NCBI GenBank assembly: GCA_047291315.1
Contig: JBDPYZ010000013.1
Span: forward strand, 9,486-73,485
DNA: 64,000 bases
Source: Arsenophonus fragariae
Lineage (GTDB): Bacteria > Pseudomonadota > Gammaproteobacteria > Enterobacterales > Enterobacteriaceae
Direction: 5' to 3'
Positions 1 to 9,069 of the stretch are shown piece by piece; within the stretch, counting starts at the first letter, position 1; every line of letters begins with the position of its first letter. Made by a program: the position numbers and the translations under genes. A model generated the notes under the pieces. It was not told the DNA's origin. It searched no databases and saw nothing but the letters and a program-made list of their open reading frames with translations.

Positions 1-1
1 T

Positions 2-481
2 AAAGCATGGCAACCCGGCGGGGCAGGTACTGATTTTCTAACCGAAGCGCATCTTGATTTAGCAATGGATTTCGACACTATCGCTAAAGCCGGTAGCCGT
101 TTAGGTACAGCTCTTGCCATGGCGGTTGATAATGAAATTAATATGGTTTCTTTAACCCGCAATTTAGAGCAATTTTTTGCCCGAGAATCATGTGGTTGGT
201 GTACCCCGTGTCGTGATGGTTTACCTTGGAGTGTGAAAATTCTACAGGCTTTAGAGCGTGGTGAGGGTCAACCAGGCGATATTGAAACATTAGAGCAACT
301 TTGTCGCTTTCTTGGGCCAGGGAAAACATTTTGTGCTCATGCGCCCGGTGCAGTAGAACCCTTGCAGAGCGCTATCAAATATTTTCGTGCCGAATTTGAA
401 GCTGGTATCAGCCAACAGAATTTTGCCAACTTGACTTCAATTACAGGCATTCAACCAAATTTATTAAAGCAGCGTTGGTGA
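2..481 (+). CDS. nuoF: NADH-quinone oxidoreductase subunit F, C-terminal part (cut by window edge)
   Basis: This is the C-terminal part of the complex I subunit that oxidises NADH with FMN and passes electrons to a 4Fe-4S cluster. The frame is open from base 2, upstream of the first ATG at 65, so the gene enters from outside the window. The cluster-binding motif ESCGWCTPCR is visible, with a further Cys in KTFCAHAPGA. The sequence follows E. coli NuoF closely to its end. The gene heads a tight operon with nuoG to nuoN; 95 bases containing a hairpin separate it from nuoG. No lesion is seen in the visible part. Confidence 0.97.
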   Translation, partial: KAWQPGGAGTDFLTEAHLDLAMDFDTIAKAGSRLGTALAMAVDNEINMVSLTRNLEQFFARESCGWCTPCRDGLPWSVKILQALERGEGQPGDIETLEQLCRFLGPGKTFCAHAPGAVEPLQSAIKYFRAEFEAGISQQNFANLTSITGIQPNLLKQRW

Positions 482-537
482 TAACTTACGCTAAGCTGAA
501 TAAAGACTTATTTAAGTCGACTGAATTTTTGATTAAC

Positions 538-556
538 GCCTGCTGAAAAAGCAGGC
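538..556 (+). other. Perfect hairpin between nuoF and nuoG
   Basis: The arms GCCTGC and GCAGGC enclose the loop TGAAAAA, about 20 bases upstream of the nuoG start. No T-run follows, so it is not a classical intrinsic terminator. It could be an mRNA processing or stability element inside the nuo transcript; that role is inference. Confidence 0.5.
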
Positions 557-576
557 CATTAGGAAGCACGCAGGCT

Positions 577-3300
577 ATGGCTACAATATATGTAGATGGT
601 AAACGATATGATGTAAATGGGGCTGAAAACCTGTTACAGGCATGTCTTTCTCTGGGTCTGGATATTCCTTACTTTTGCTGGCATCCAGCCTTGGGAAGTG
701 TTGGTGCTTGCCGTCAATGTGCAGTTAAGCAATATCAAAATGCTGACGACATACATGGTCGTCTGGTAATGTCATGCATGATACCGGCTTCTGATGGAAC
801 CTATATTTCCATCGATGATGATGAAGCTAGACAGTTTCGTGCAAGTGTTGTTGAGTGGTTGATGACAAACCATCCACATGATTGCCCGGTCTGTGAAGAA
901 GGAGGCAATTGTCATTTACAAGATATGACAGTGATGACGGGTCATACAATGCGTAAATATCGTTTTACAAAACGAACGCATCATAATCAAAATCTAGGCC
1001 CGTTCATTGGTCACGAAATGAATCGTTGTATCGCTTGCTATCGCTGTGTTCGTTATTATAAAGATTATGCCGATGGTACCGATCTGGGTGTTTATAGCGC
1101 CCATAATCATGTCTATTTTGGCCGAGTGGAAGACGGTACGCTAGAGAGTGAATTTTCTGGTAATTTAGTTGAGATCTGTCCAACGGGTGTTTTTACTGAT
1201 AAAACCCATTCTGAACGTTACAATCGCAAGTGGGATATGCAATTTGCGCCAGGAATATGTCAACAGTGTAGTATCGGTTGTAATACTAGCCCTGGTGAGC
1301 GTTATGGTGAACTACGCCGGATTGAAAATCGTTACAACGGTATGGTAAATCACTATTTTTTATGTGATCGCGGGCGCTTTGGTTACGGTTATGTTAATCG
1401 TAAAGATCGTCCCCGCCAGCCTCAACTAGCTAAAAAAGGTAAACTACACACTATTTCCGCTGTAGAGGCGATGCAAACGGGTGCAAAATTTTTACGTAAA
1501 GCAAAAAAGACTATCGGTATTGGATCACCACGAGCCAGTATCGAGAGCAATTATGCATTACGAGCACTTGTTGGCGAAGAAAACTTTTATTCAGGTATTT
1601 CCACAGCGGAACAGTGTCGTCTCGAATTAATGGTTGACATTTTGCAAAAGGGAGGCGTCTATACGCCGACATTGCGTGAAATTGAAAATTATGATGCGGT
1701 GCTGGTTTTAGGAGAAGATTTAACCCAAACTGGGCCACGTATAGCATTAGCGGTTCGTCAGGCGGTTAAAGGTAAAGCCAGAGCCATGGCTGAAGCACAA
1801 AAAGTGGTAGATTGGCAAATCGCTGCCGTGTTAAATATTGGCCAACATGCTAAATATCCACTATTTATTACCAATATAGATGATAGCCGTTTAGATGATG
1901 TTGCCGCATTAAATTATCGGGCTCCGGTTGATGATCAAGCTCGCTTTGCTTTTGCTATTGCTCATGCTTTGGACAGTAAGGCGCCAGCAGTGAATGATTT
2001 GCCGGCGGAAATTAAAGCAAAAGCTGAATTAGTTGCGCAAGCGTTATTGCAGGCCAAGAAGCCACTTATTATTAGTGGTAGCAATGTTGGTAGTGATGCA
2101 CTTATCCAGGCCGCCGCTAATATTGTTTTTTCATTAAAAGCGAATAATGTAGCAGCAGGAATTACCTATATTGCTGCTGAAGCTAATAGCTTTGGTTTGG
2201 CTTTAATGAATGCGCAATCATTAGATATGGCAATGGAGCGTATCGCATCAGGTGAGGTTGATACCGCTGTTATTATGGAAAATGATCTTTATCGACATAG
2301 TGATGTGGATAGCGTTAATAATGCTTTGCATAAGCTTAATAAATTAATTGTCGCGGATCATCAACATACCGCTATTATGGATCAAGCGGATCTTATTTTA
2401 CCCGCCGCTAGCTTTGCTGAAAGCGCTGGAACATTAATTAATAATGAAGGCCGTGCACAGCGTTATTTTCAGGTATTTGACCCGACTTATTACCAACCTA
2501 ATATTGCCATTAATGAAAGCTGGCGTTGGTTTCACTCATTGCAGGCAGAGCTTGAAACTCGTCATATAAATTGGTCACAATTAGATCATGTGATACAGGC
2601 CTGTATAAAGGCAATGCCTCAATTTACCGCTATTGTTGATGCTGCACCTAATGCTACTTTTCGTATTATGGGGCAAAAATTAGCGCGATCTCCCCATCGT
2701 TATAGTGGTCGTACCTCAATGTTGGCTCATATGGAGGTCAGTGAACCTGCTCAACCATGTGATATTGATACGCCATTTGCTTTTTCGATGGAAGGTAACA
2801 ATAGTTCCGTTGCTATTTGCCAACAAATTCCGTTTGCTTGGTCGCCAGGCTGGAATTCGCCACAAGCGTGGAATAAGTTTCAAGCTGAAGTAGGTGGACC
2901 GTTACGTTTTGGCGATCCGGGTGTCCGATTATTTAATTCGAACGATAGTCGCTTAGATTATTTTACCGCTATTCCGTTTGCGTGGCAGCGGCAAGATAAC
3001 CAATGGACGGTTGCACCTTACTATCATTTATTTGGTAGTGATGAAACCTCACAGCGCGCGGAGGCAATACAACAACGTATGCTAGAAGCTTATATTATGC
3101 TCAATATTCAGGATGCTGAAAATTTGGCTGTTAAAGTTGGTGCCATGCTTGAGTTTAGTTACGGTAGGCAAGTTTATCGATTACCAGTTCGTCTCAGTTA
3201 TCATTTGGCCCAAGGGCAGATTGGTTTACCTTTAGGTATGCCTGGTATTGCGCCAACAATGGCAGGTGTTGCCGTGAAAAATCTACGGAGGGCAACATAA
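577..3300 (+). CDS. nuoG: NADH-quinone oxidoreductase subunit G
   Basis: This is the large peripheral-arm subunit of complex I and carries most of its iron-sulfur clusters. At 907 residues it matches the usual E. coli-type length of about 908. Ligands visible in order are the 2Fe-2S set C34, C45, C48 and C67; the His-Cys3 set H101, C103, C106 and C112; the 4Fe-4S set C151, C154, C157 and C201; and the extra N7 set C228, C231, C235 and C263, which only some bacteria have. The rest is the molybdopterin-oxidoreductase-like domain. The start follows an AGGAAG-like site. Its TAA stop shares one base with the nuoH ATG, so translation is probably coupled. Confidence 0.98.
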   Translation: MATIYVDGKRYDVNGAENLLQACLSLGLDIPYFCWHPALGSVGACRQCAVKQYQNADDIHGRLVMSCMIPASDGTYISIDDDEARQFRASVVEWLMTNHPHDCPVCEEGGNCHLQDMTVMTGHTMRKYRFTKRTHHNQNLGPFIGHEMNRCIACYRCVRYYKDYADGTDLGVYSAHNHVYFGRVEDGTLESEFSGNLVEICPTGVFTDKTHSERYNRKWDMQFAPGICQQCSIGCNTSPGERYGELRRIENRYNGMVNHYFLCDRGRFGYGYVNRKDRPRQPQLAKKGKLHTISAVEAMQTGAKFLRKAKKTIGIGSPRASIESNYALRALVGEENFYSGISTAEQCRLELMVDILQKGGVYTPTLREIENYDAVLVLGEDLTQTGPRIALAVRQAVKGKARAMAEAQKVVDWQIAAVLNIGQHAKYPLFITNIDDSRLDDVAALNYRAPVDDQARFAFAIAHALDSKAPAVNDLPAEIKAKAELVAQALLQAKKPLIISGSNVGSDALIQAAANIVFSLKANNVAAGITYIAAEANSFGLALMNAQSLDMAMERIASGEVDTAVIMENDLYRHSDVDSVNNALHKLNKLIVADHQHTAIMDQADLILPAASFAESAGTLINNEGRAQRYFQVFDPTYYQPNIAINESWRWFHSLQAELETRHINWSQLDHVIQACIKAMPQFTAIVDAAPNATFRIMGQKLARSPHRYSGRTSMLAHMEVSEPAQPCDIDTPFAFSMEGNNSSVAICQQIPFAWSPGWNSPQAWNKFQAEVGGPLRFGDPGVRLFNSNDSRLDYFTAIPFAWQRQDNQWTVAPYYHLFGSDETSQRAEAIQQRMLEAYIMLNIQDAENLAVKVGAMLEFSYGRQVYRLPVRLSYHLAQGQIGLPLGMPGIAPTMAGVAVKNLRRAT

Positions 3301-4274
3301 TGCTCCTGTTTTCTGCCGAAATCACGGTTGTGATTATTGCTGTTTTACAAGCGATAGCTATTTTGCTGGTGGTGGTTATTTGTGGTGCTTTAATGAGTTT
3401 TGGCGAACGTCGTTTACTGGCACTGTTCCAGAATCGTTATGGACCTAATCGGGTAGGATGGGGAGGTTCATTACAGATTGTTGTTGATATGATAAAAATG
3501 CTATTTAAAGAAGATTGGATCCCGCAATTTTCAGATAAGCATATTTTCATGTTGGCCCCGGTAATTGCTTTTTGTTCCATGTTATTGGTATTTGCCATTA
3601 TTCCGGTTAGCGCAACTTGGTATGTTGCCGATCTTAACATTGGCCTGCTGTTTTTTTTCATGATGGCCGGATTAGCGGTTTATTCTGTACTATTTGCTGG
3701 TTGGTCAAGTAATAATAAATACTCTTTACTAGGCTCTATGCGTGCTTCTGCTCAGACTTTAAGTTATGAAGTCTTTCTGGGGCTTTCATTAATGGGGGTC
3801 GTTGCTCAAGCCGGCTCCTTTAACTTAATTGATATTGTCAATTCGCAAGTCGGATTATGGAATATTATTCCGCAATTTTTCGGCTTTTTAACCTTTGTTA
3901 TCGCTGGCGTTGCAGTTTGTCACCGTCATCCGTTTGATCAACCTGAATCAGAGCAAGAACTGGCCGATGGCTATCATATTGAATATTCCGGTATGAAATT
4001 TGGTCTATTTTTTCTCGGCGAATATATCAGTATTGTCACGGTTTCTGCATTAATTGTGACCTTATTTTTCGGCGGTTGGCTTGGCCCATTTTTACCTGGT
4101 TTTATTTGGTTTGCATTAAAAACAGCCTTTTTCATGGTGATGTTTATTCTTGTTCGCGCCTCATTACCACGTCCGCGTTATGATCAAGTGATGGCTTTTG
4201 GCTGGAAAGTGTGTTTGCCATTGACGTTGATCAATCTGTTAGTAACGGCAGCGGTTATTCTATGCAACGCTTAA
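3300..4274 (+). CDS. nuoH: NADH-quinone oxidoreductase subunit H
   Basis: This membrane subunit of complex I joins the peripheral arm to the proton-pumping arm and forms much of the quinone-binding chamber. At 324 residues it has the family's normal length, with about eight hydrophobic segments. The conserved loop ERRLLALFQNRYGPNRVG lies near residue 40, and the acidic loop ESEQELADGYHIEYSGMKF is intact. Its ATG overlaps the nuoG stop by one base. It ends 17 bases before nuoI, with a GGGAGG site between them. No lesion is seen. Confidence 0.98.
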   Translation: MLLFSAEITVVIIAVLQAIAILLVVVICGALMSFGERRLLALFQNRYGPNRVGWGGSLQIVVDMIKMLFKEDWIPQFSDKHIFMLAPVIAFCSMLLVFAIIPVSATWYVADLNIGLLFFFMMAGLAVYSVLFAGWSSNNKYSLLGSMRASAQTLSYEVFLGLSLMGVVAQAGSFNLIDIVNSQVGLWNIIPQFFGFLTFVIAGVAVCHRHPFDQPESEQELADGYHIEYSGMKFGLFFLGEYISIVTVSALIVTLFFGGWLGPFLPGFIWFALKTAFFMVMFILVRASLPRPRYDQVMAFGWKVCLPLTLINLLVTAAVILCNA

Positions 4275-4291
4275 TAAGGGAGGATTGAGCC

Positions 4292-4834
4292 ATGATATTA
4301 AAAGAGTTAGTGGTTGGTTTAGCCACCCAGATACGTAGTATTTGTATGATCGGGCTACATGCTTTTCATAAACGTGAAACGAAAATGTACCCAGAGGAAC
4401 CGGTTTATTTAGCTCCTCGTTATCGCGGGCGTATTGTATTGACGCGTAATCCAGATGGTAAAGAGCGCTGTGTGGCTTGCAATTTATGTGCTGTAGTTTG
4501 CCCAGTTGGCTGTATTTCACTTCAAAAAGCGGAGCAGCCAGATGGTCGTTGGTATCCAGAATTTTTTCAGATTAATTTTTCCCGTTGTATTTTCTGCGGT
4601 TTATGTGAAGAGGCTTGTCCGACTACAGCGATCCAACTAACGCCTGATTTTGAGATGGGGGAATACAAACGCCAAGATCTGGTCTACGAAAAACAGGATT
4701 TGTTGATTTCAGGGGCAGGTAAATATCCAGATTATAATTTTTATCACAAAACGGGTATGGCGATTAGTGGTAAAGATAAAGGTGAAGCTGATAATGAAGC
4801 TAAGCCTATTAATATTAAAGACTTGCTACCATAA
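4292..4834 (+). CDS. nuoI: NADH-quinone oxidoreductase subunit I
   Basis: This subunit carries the two 4Fe-4S clusters that hand electrons towards the terminal cluster N2. The 180-residue protein shows both ferredoxin motifs: CVACNLCAVVC (C60, C63, C66, C70) and CIFCGLCEEAC (C99, C102, C105, C109). The N-terminal stretch MILKELVVGL and the C-terminus match E. coli NuoI in length and sequence. A good GGGAGG ribosome site precedes the ATG. It sits between nuoH and nuoJ in the standard order. Confidence 0.98.
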   Translation: MILKELVVGLATQIRSICMIGLHAFHKRETKMYPEEPVYLAPRYRGRIVLTRNPDGKERCVACNLCAVVCPVGCISLQKAEQPDGRWYPEFFQINFSRCIFCGLCEEACPTTAIQLTPDFEMGEYKRQDLVYEKQDLLISGAGKYPDYNFYHKTGMAISGKDKGEADNEAKPINIKDLLP

Positions 4835-4846
4835 GGAGCGGTGTTT

Positions 4847-5380
4847 ATGGAATTTACATTTTATATCGCCGGATTGGTTGCTATTTTGGCGACGCTTAGG
4901 GTAATAACACATACCAATCCAGTACATGCGCTGTTGTATCTGATCATTTCCCTGTTAGCTTTATCGATCGTTTTTTTCTCTGTTGGGTCTTATTTTGCAG
5001 GTGCATTAGAGATTATCGTTTATGCCGGAGCGATCATGGTACTGTTTGTGTTTGTAGTCATGATGCTTAATTTAGGTAAATCAGTCGTTGATCAGGAGCG
5101 TACTTGGCTACAGCCAAAAGTATGGATTGGCCCAGCCATACTTTCAATGGTTTTACTTAGCGTTATTATTTATGCCATTGTGGCAATAGAACATAGTCAG
5201 ATCACAGGCGAGATGATTAGTGCTAAAGTGGTTGGTATTAATTTATTTAGCTCTTACGTGATAGCCGTTGAACTGGTTTCTTTGTTGTTATTGGCGGGTC
5301 TTATTGTCGCATTTCATATCGGGCGTGAAAAACGGCTTAACCATCTTGATAATCATTCTGATGTGGAGGAACAAGTATGA
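4847..5380 (+). CDS. nuoJ: NADH-quinone oxidoreductase subunit J
   Basis: This is a small membrane subunit of complex I with about five transmembrane segments, lying between NuoH and the antiporter-like subunits. The motif VYAGAIMVLFVFVVMML is the conserved pi-bulge helix region. I chose the ATG at 4847 (MEFTFYIAG) over an in-frame GTG at 4841. The AAGGAG site at 4833-4838 is eight bases from the ATG but only two from the GTG, and E. coli NuoJ also begins MEF. It overlaps nuoK by four bases (ATGA). Confidence 0.96.
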   Translation: MEFTFYIAGLVAILATLRVITHTNPVHALLYLIISLLALSIVFFSVGSYFAGALEIIVYAGAIMVLFVFVVMMLNLGKSVVDQERTWLQPKVWIGPAILSMVLLSVIIYAIVAIEHSQITGEMISAKVVGINLFSSYVIAVELVSLLLLAGLIVAFHIGREKRLNHLDNHSDVEEQV

Positions 5381-5679
5381 TTCTTTTACAGCATGGTTTA
5401 ATCTTAGCAGCGGTTTTATTTGTTTTAGGTTTAAGTTGTCTGCTAATTCGGCTCAATTTTCTTTTTATGTTAATTGGATTAGAAATAATGATTAACTCAG
5501 CTGCATTGGCTTTTGTTATCGCTGGCAGTTATTGGGGACAAGCTGATGGTCAAGTGATGTATATTCTAACGATTAGCTTAGCTGCCGCGGAAGCAAGTAT
5601 AGGATTGGCGTTGTTACTGCAACTTTATCGTCATCGCCAGAACCTAAATATTGATGAAGTCAGTGAGATGTGCGGATGA
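5377..5679 (+). CDS. nuoK: NADH-quinone oxidoreductase subunit K
   Basis: This is a 100-residue, three-helix membrane subunit of complex I, related to MrpC. The two buried glutamates needed for proton translocation are visible in IGLEIMINSAAL and LAAAEASIGLALL. Its length equals the E. coli protein. The start ATG overlaps the nuoJ stop and its own TGA overlaps the nuoL ATG, so the J-K-L genes are translationally coupled. Confidence 0.97.
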   Translation: MILLQHGLILAAVLFVLGLSCLLIRLNFLFMLIGLEIMINSAALAFVIAGSYWGQADGQVMYILTISLAAAEASIGLALLLQLYRHRQNLNIDEVSEMCG

Positions 5680-7523
5680 ATTTACTCTATTTAACCATTC
5701 TGCTACCACTATTGGGATTTCTGCTGCTCGCATTTTCTCGCGGACGTTGGTCGGAAGATTTGTCCGCTACCATCGGAGTTGGTTCGGTAGGTTTTGCAGC
5801 GCTCGTAACATTTTGGTTAGCGCTCGATTTTTGCGCTAACAATGCTGACGGTGGTTATGTTTATAGTCAGACATTGTGGTATTGGATAGCAGTAGTTAAT
5901 TTTAACATTCCTATTACACTGGTTCTTGATGGTTTATCATTAACCATGTTAGCGGTTGTGACAGGCGTTGGTTTTTTAATTCATTTATACGCTTCTTGGT
6001 ATATGCGTGGTGAAGAAGGTTATTCTCGTTTTTTTGCTTATACCAATTTGTTTATTGCTAGTATGGTTGTTTTAGTTTTGGCTGACAACATGATGCTAAT
6101 GTACCTTGGTTGGGAAGGGGTCGGGTTATGTAGTTACTTGCTAATCGGTTTTTATTATACCAACCCTGCAAATGGCAAAGCAGCCATGAAGGCTTTTTTT
6201 GTCACGCGTATTGGTGATGTATTTTTAGCGATTGGCATGTTTATTCTCCATAATCAATTTGGCACACTGAATTTCCATCAATTAAGCATGTTGGTACCAG
6301 AGAAAATAACAGCTGGTTCTTCGCTGATCAATTGGGCAACCCTAATGATCCTTGGCGGTGCGGTCGGTAAATCTGCTCAGTTACCTTTGCAGACCTGGTT
6401 AGCCGATGCAATGGTGGGGCCAACCCCAGTATCTGCGCTTATTCATGCGGCAACCATGGTCACTGCGGGTGTTTATTTAATTGCCCGTACACATATTCTG
6501 TTCTTGATGGCACCGGAAATATTGCACTTAGTCGCTATTATTGGTGCGGTTACCCTAATATTGGCTGGATTTTCGGCTTTAGTACAAACAAATATCAAAC
6601 GCATATTGGCTTATTCGACTATGAGTCAAATAGGTTATATGTTTTTAGCTTTAGGTGTCCAGGCTTGGGATGCGGCTATTTTTCATTTGATGACCCACGC
6701 TTTCTTTAAAGCTTTACTTTTTTTATCCGTTGGTTCAGTGATTGTTGCCTGTCATCATGAACAAAATATATTTAAGATGGGTGGCTTACGTAAAACGCTC
6801 CCCTTTGTTTATGGTTGTTTTTTAATCGGTGGGGGTGCGCTAGCGGCGATACCGCTAGTCACTGCGGGATTTTATAGTAAAGAGGATATCTTATGGGGAG
6901 CTGCTCAAGAAGGAGAAACTGTTTTCCTCTGGGCTGGCATAATTGGCGCATTTATGACCGCACTCTATACTTTCCGTATGATTTTTATTGTCTTTCATGG
7001 CAAAAAACAGACTAAGGCTCAAGCTATCGGCGGTATTAGCCATACTCTGCCGTTAGTGGTATTAGCAGTATTATCAACGGTTTTTGGCACACTGATTGTT
7101 CAACCGTTAGCAGGCATATTTCCTGTCAGTGAAACAATCAATGAGTCAGGTAAAGTTATGCTAGAAATGATTTCGGCTATTGTTGCATTACTCGGATTAT
7201 CACTAGCGATATTTCTCTATTTGGGCAAACGTAAGGTTGTTAAATCAATTGCCAAAAGTACGGTGGGGAGTTTTTTTAACGCTTGGTGGTATCAGGCATG
7301 GCGATTTGACCAACTTTATAACCTTATTTTTGTAAAACCATTTAAAGCAATTGCTCAATTATTGGCAAATGATCCTATCAATTCATTAATGAATATTCCA
7401 GCTGTGATGTCATGTTGGGGCAATAAAAGCTTAAGTTTTAGCCAGAACGGGCAAATCCGTTGGTATTTGGCTTCTATGGGGTTAGGGGCAGTGTTGATTT
7501 TAGCACTGTTACTTCTGGTTTAA
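5676..7523 (+). CDS. nuoL: NADH-quinone oxidoreductase subunit L
   Basis: This is the distal antiporter-like proton-pumping subunit of complex I, with about 16 transmembrane helices and a long C-terminal lateral helix. The 615-residue protein contains the conserved Glu in WEGVGLCSY and the Lys in GGAVGKSAQLPLQTW. I chose the ATG at 5676, which makes an ATGA overlap with nuoK and gives an N-terminus like E. coli; a GTG six bases upstream would add two residues. The frame is intact to the end of the lateral helix. Confidence 0.97.
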   Translation: MNLLYLTILLPLLGFLLLAFSRGRWSEDLSATIGVGSVGFAALVTFWLALDFCANNADGGYVYSQTLWYWIAVVNFNIPITLVLDGLSLTMLAVVTGVGFLIHLYASWYMRGEEGYSRFFAYTNLFIASMVVLVLADNMMLMYLGWEGVGLCSYLLIGFYYTNPANGKAAMKAFFVTRIGDVFLAIGMFILHNQFGTLNFHQLSMLVPEKITAGSSLINWATLMILGGAVGKSAQLPLQTWLADAMVGPTPVSALIHAATMVTAGVYLIARTHILFLMAPEILHLVAIIGAVTLILAGFSALVQTNIKRILAYSTMSQIGYMFLALGVQAWDAAIFHLMTHAFFKALLFLSVGSVIVACHHEQNIFKMGGLRKTLPFVYGCFLIGGGALAAIPLVTAGFYSKEDILWGAAQEGETVFLWAGIIGAFMTALYTFRMIFIVFHGKKQTKAQAIGGISHTLPLVVLAVLSTVFGTLIVQPLAGIFPVSETINESGKVMLEMISAIVALLGLSLAIFLYLGKRKVVKSIAKSTVGSFFNAWWYQAWRFDQLYNLIFVKPFKAIAQLLANDPINSLMNIPAVMSCWGNKSLSFSQNGQIRWYLASMGLGAVLILALLLLV

Positions 7524-7542
7524 TTAAGGGACACATTGCGCC

Positions 7543-9063
7543 ATGCTATTACCTTGGCTAATACTTCTTCCTTTCATCGGTGGTGTGCTATGTTGGCAGT
7601 CTGAGCGATTTAATAAACGGGCACCACGCTATTTGGCACTGTTTGTGATGGGGTTAACACTGTTCTTCTCTGTACTACTTTGGTTACAAGGGAATTCTTC
7701 GTTGACTAATACTTTGGCATTACCCCAATGGCGGGCGATCTTCTTCATGCCATGGATCACGCCATTAGGTATTAATATCGCTTTAGCCATTGATGGTTTA
7801 TCATTACTAATGATAGTGTTAACTGCTATCATGGGGATTTTTTCTGTATTGAGTTCGTGGAGTGAAAATCAATCTAATCAGGGTGCTTATTACTTTCATC
7901 TGATGTGGATTTTAACCGGCGTGATGGGAATTTTCATGGCGGTGGATCTGTTTTTGTTTTTTTTCTTTTGGGAAATGATGTTGATCCCAATGTATTTTCT
8001 GATTGCTAATTGGGGGCATAAAGGCTCGGAAGAACGTGCACATATCAATGGAGCAACTAAGTTTTTTATTTATACTCAAGCAAGTGGCTTGATTATGTTG
8101 CTGGCGATTGTTGCATTGGCATTAATTCATTATCAATCATCGGGTAATTGGTCATTTGCCTATCAGGATCTTTTAAATACCAAAATGTCAGCCCTGACGC
8201 AGTATCTATTAATGCTGGGATTTTTTATTGCATTTGCGGTGAAAATGCCTTTGGTACCTTTTCATGGATGGATGGCAGACACGCAAGAGCAATCGCCAAC
8301 AGCCGGCTCCGTTGATATTTCAGGTATCATGCTTAAAACGGCAGCTTATGGCTTATTGCGTTTCACATTACCGCTATTTCCTGAAGCATCGATTCAATTT
8401 ACACCTATCGCGATGACGCTAGGCGTGATCAGTATATTTTATGGTGCATGGTTAGCATTCAAACAGACAGATATCAAACGCCTGGTGGCTTATAGCAGTT
8501 TGTCGCATATGGGGTTTGTTACAGTCGCAATTTATGCTGGTTCTATCCTTGCTTACCAAGGGGCAGTGTTACAAATGATAGCTAATGGTATATCAGGCGC
8601 GGCTTTGATAATTATTAGTGGTCAACTTTATGAACGTACTGGAACACGTGATATGCGTATGATGGGAGGATTATGGAAACGGATCATGTGGCTGCCTGCA
8701 CTGTCACTATTTTTTGCAGTTGCAACTTTGGGAATGCCGGGTACCGGAAATTTTGTCGGTGAATTTATGATCCTATTTGGTACTTTTGGACAATTTAAAT
8801 TGGTGACAGTTATTATGGTATTCGGTGTAGTATTTGCGTCTATCTATGCACTGTTGATGATGCAACAGGTTTATTATGGTACTGCAAAATCGGAAAAAGT
8901 ACTGCCAGCTTTAAATGGTCGTGAGATGTTGGTTTTATTGACATTAGCATTGTTATTAGTGGTATTAGGTTTTTATCCGCAACTTGTGTTAGATACTTCA
9001 AAAAATGTTATGGAATCGCTTCACAGTTTATATTCCATTTCATTTTCAACATTAAGGCCATAA
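7543..9063 (+). CDS. nuoM: NADH-quinone oxidoreductase subunit M
   Basis: This is an antiporter-like proton-pumping membrane subunit of complex I. The 506-residue protein has about 14 transmembrane helices. The key Glu lies in FFWEMMLIPMYF and the central Lys in FAVKMPLVPFHGW. Length and sequence follow E. coli NuoM (about 509). It starts 19 bases after nuoL and ends six bases before nuoN. No frameshift or internal stop is present. Confidence 0.98.
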   Translation: MLLPWLILLPFIGGVLCWQSERFNKRAPRYLALFVMGLTLFFSVLLWLQGNSSLTNTLALPQWRAIFFMPWITPLGINIALAIDGLSLLMIVLTAIMGIFSVLSSWSENQSNQGAYYFHLMWILTGVMGIFMAVDLFLFFFFWEMMLIPMYFLIANWGHKGSEERAHINGATKFFIYTQASGLIMLLAIVALALIHYQSSGNWSFAYQDLLNTKMSALTQYLLMLGFFIAFAVKMPLVPFHGWMADTQEQSPTAGSVDISGIMLKTAAYGLLRFTLPLFPEASIQFTPIAMTLGVISIFYGAWLAFKQTDIKRLVAYSSLSHMGFVTVAIYAGSILAYQGAVLQMIANGISGAALIIISGQLYERTGTRDMRMMGGLWKRIMWLPALSLFFAVATLGMPGTGNFVGEFMILFGTFGQFKLVTVIMVFGVVFASIYALLMMQQVYYGTAKSEKVLPALNGREMLVLLTLALLLVVLGFYPQLVLDTSKNVMESLHSLYSISFSTLRP

Positions 9064-9069
9064 TTCGTC

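Noticed and set aside
4841..4846. GTG start six bases before the nuoJ ATG
   Set aside because: The ribosome site AAGGAG is only two bases from the GTG but eight from the ATG, and the protein from the ATG matches the known N-terminus.
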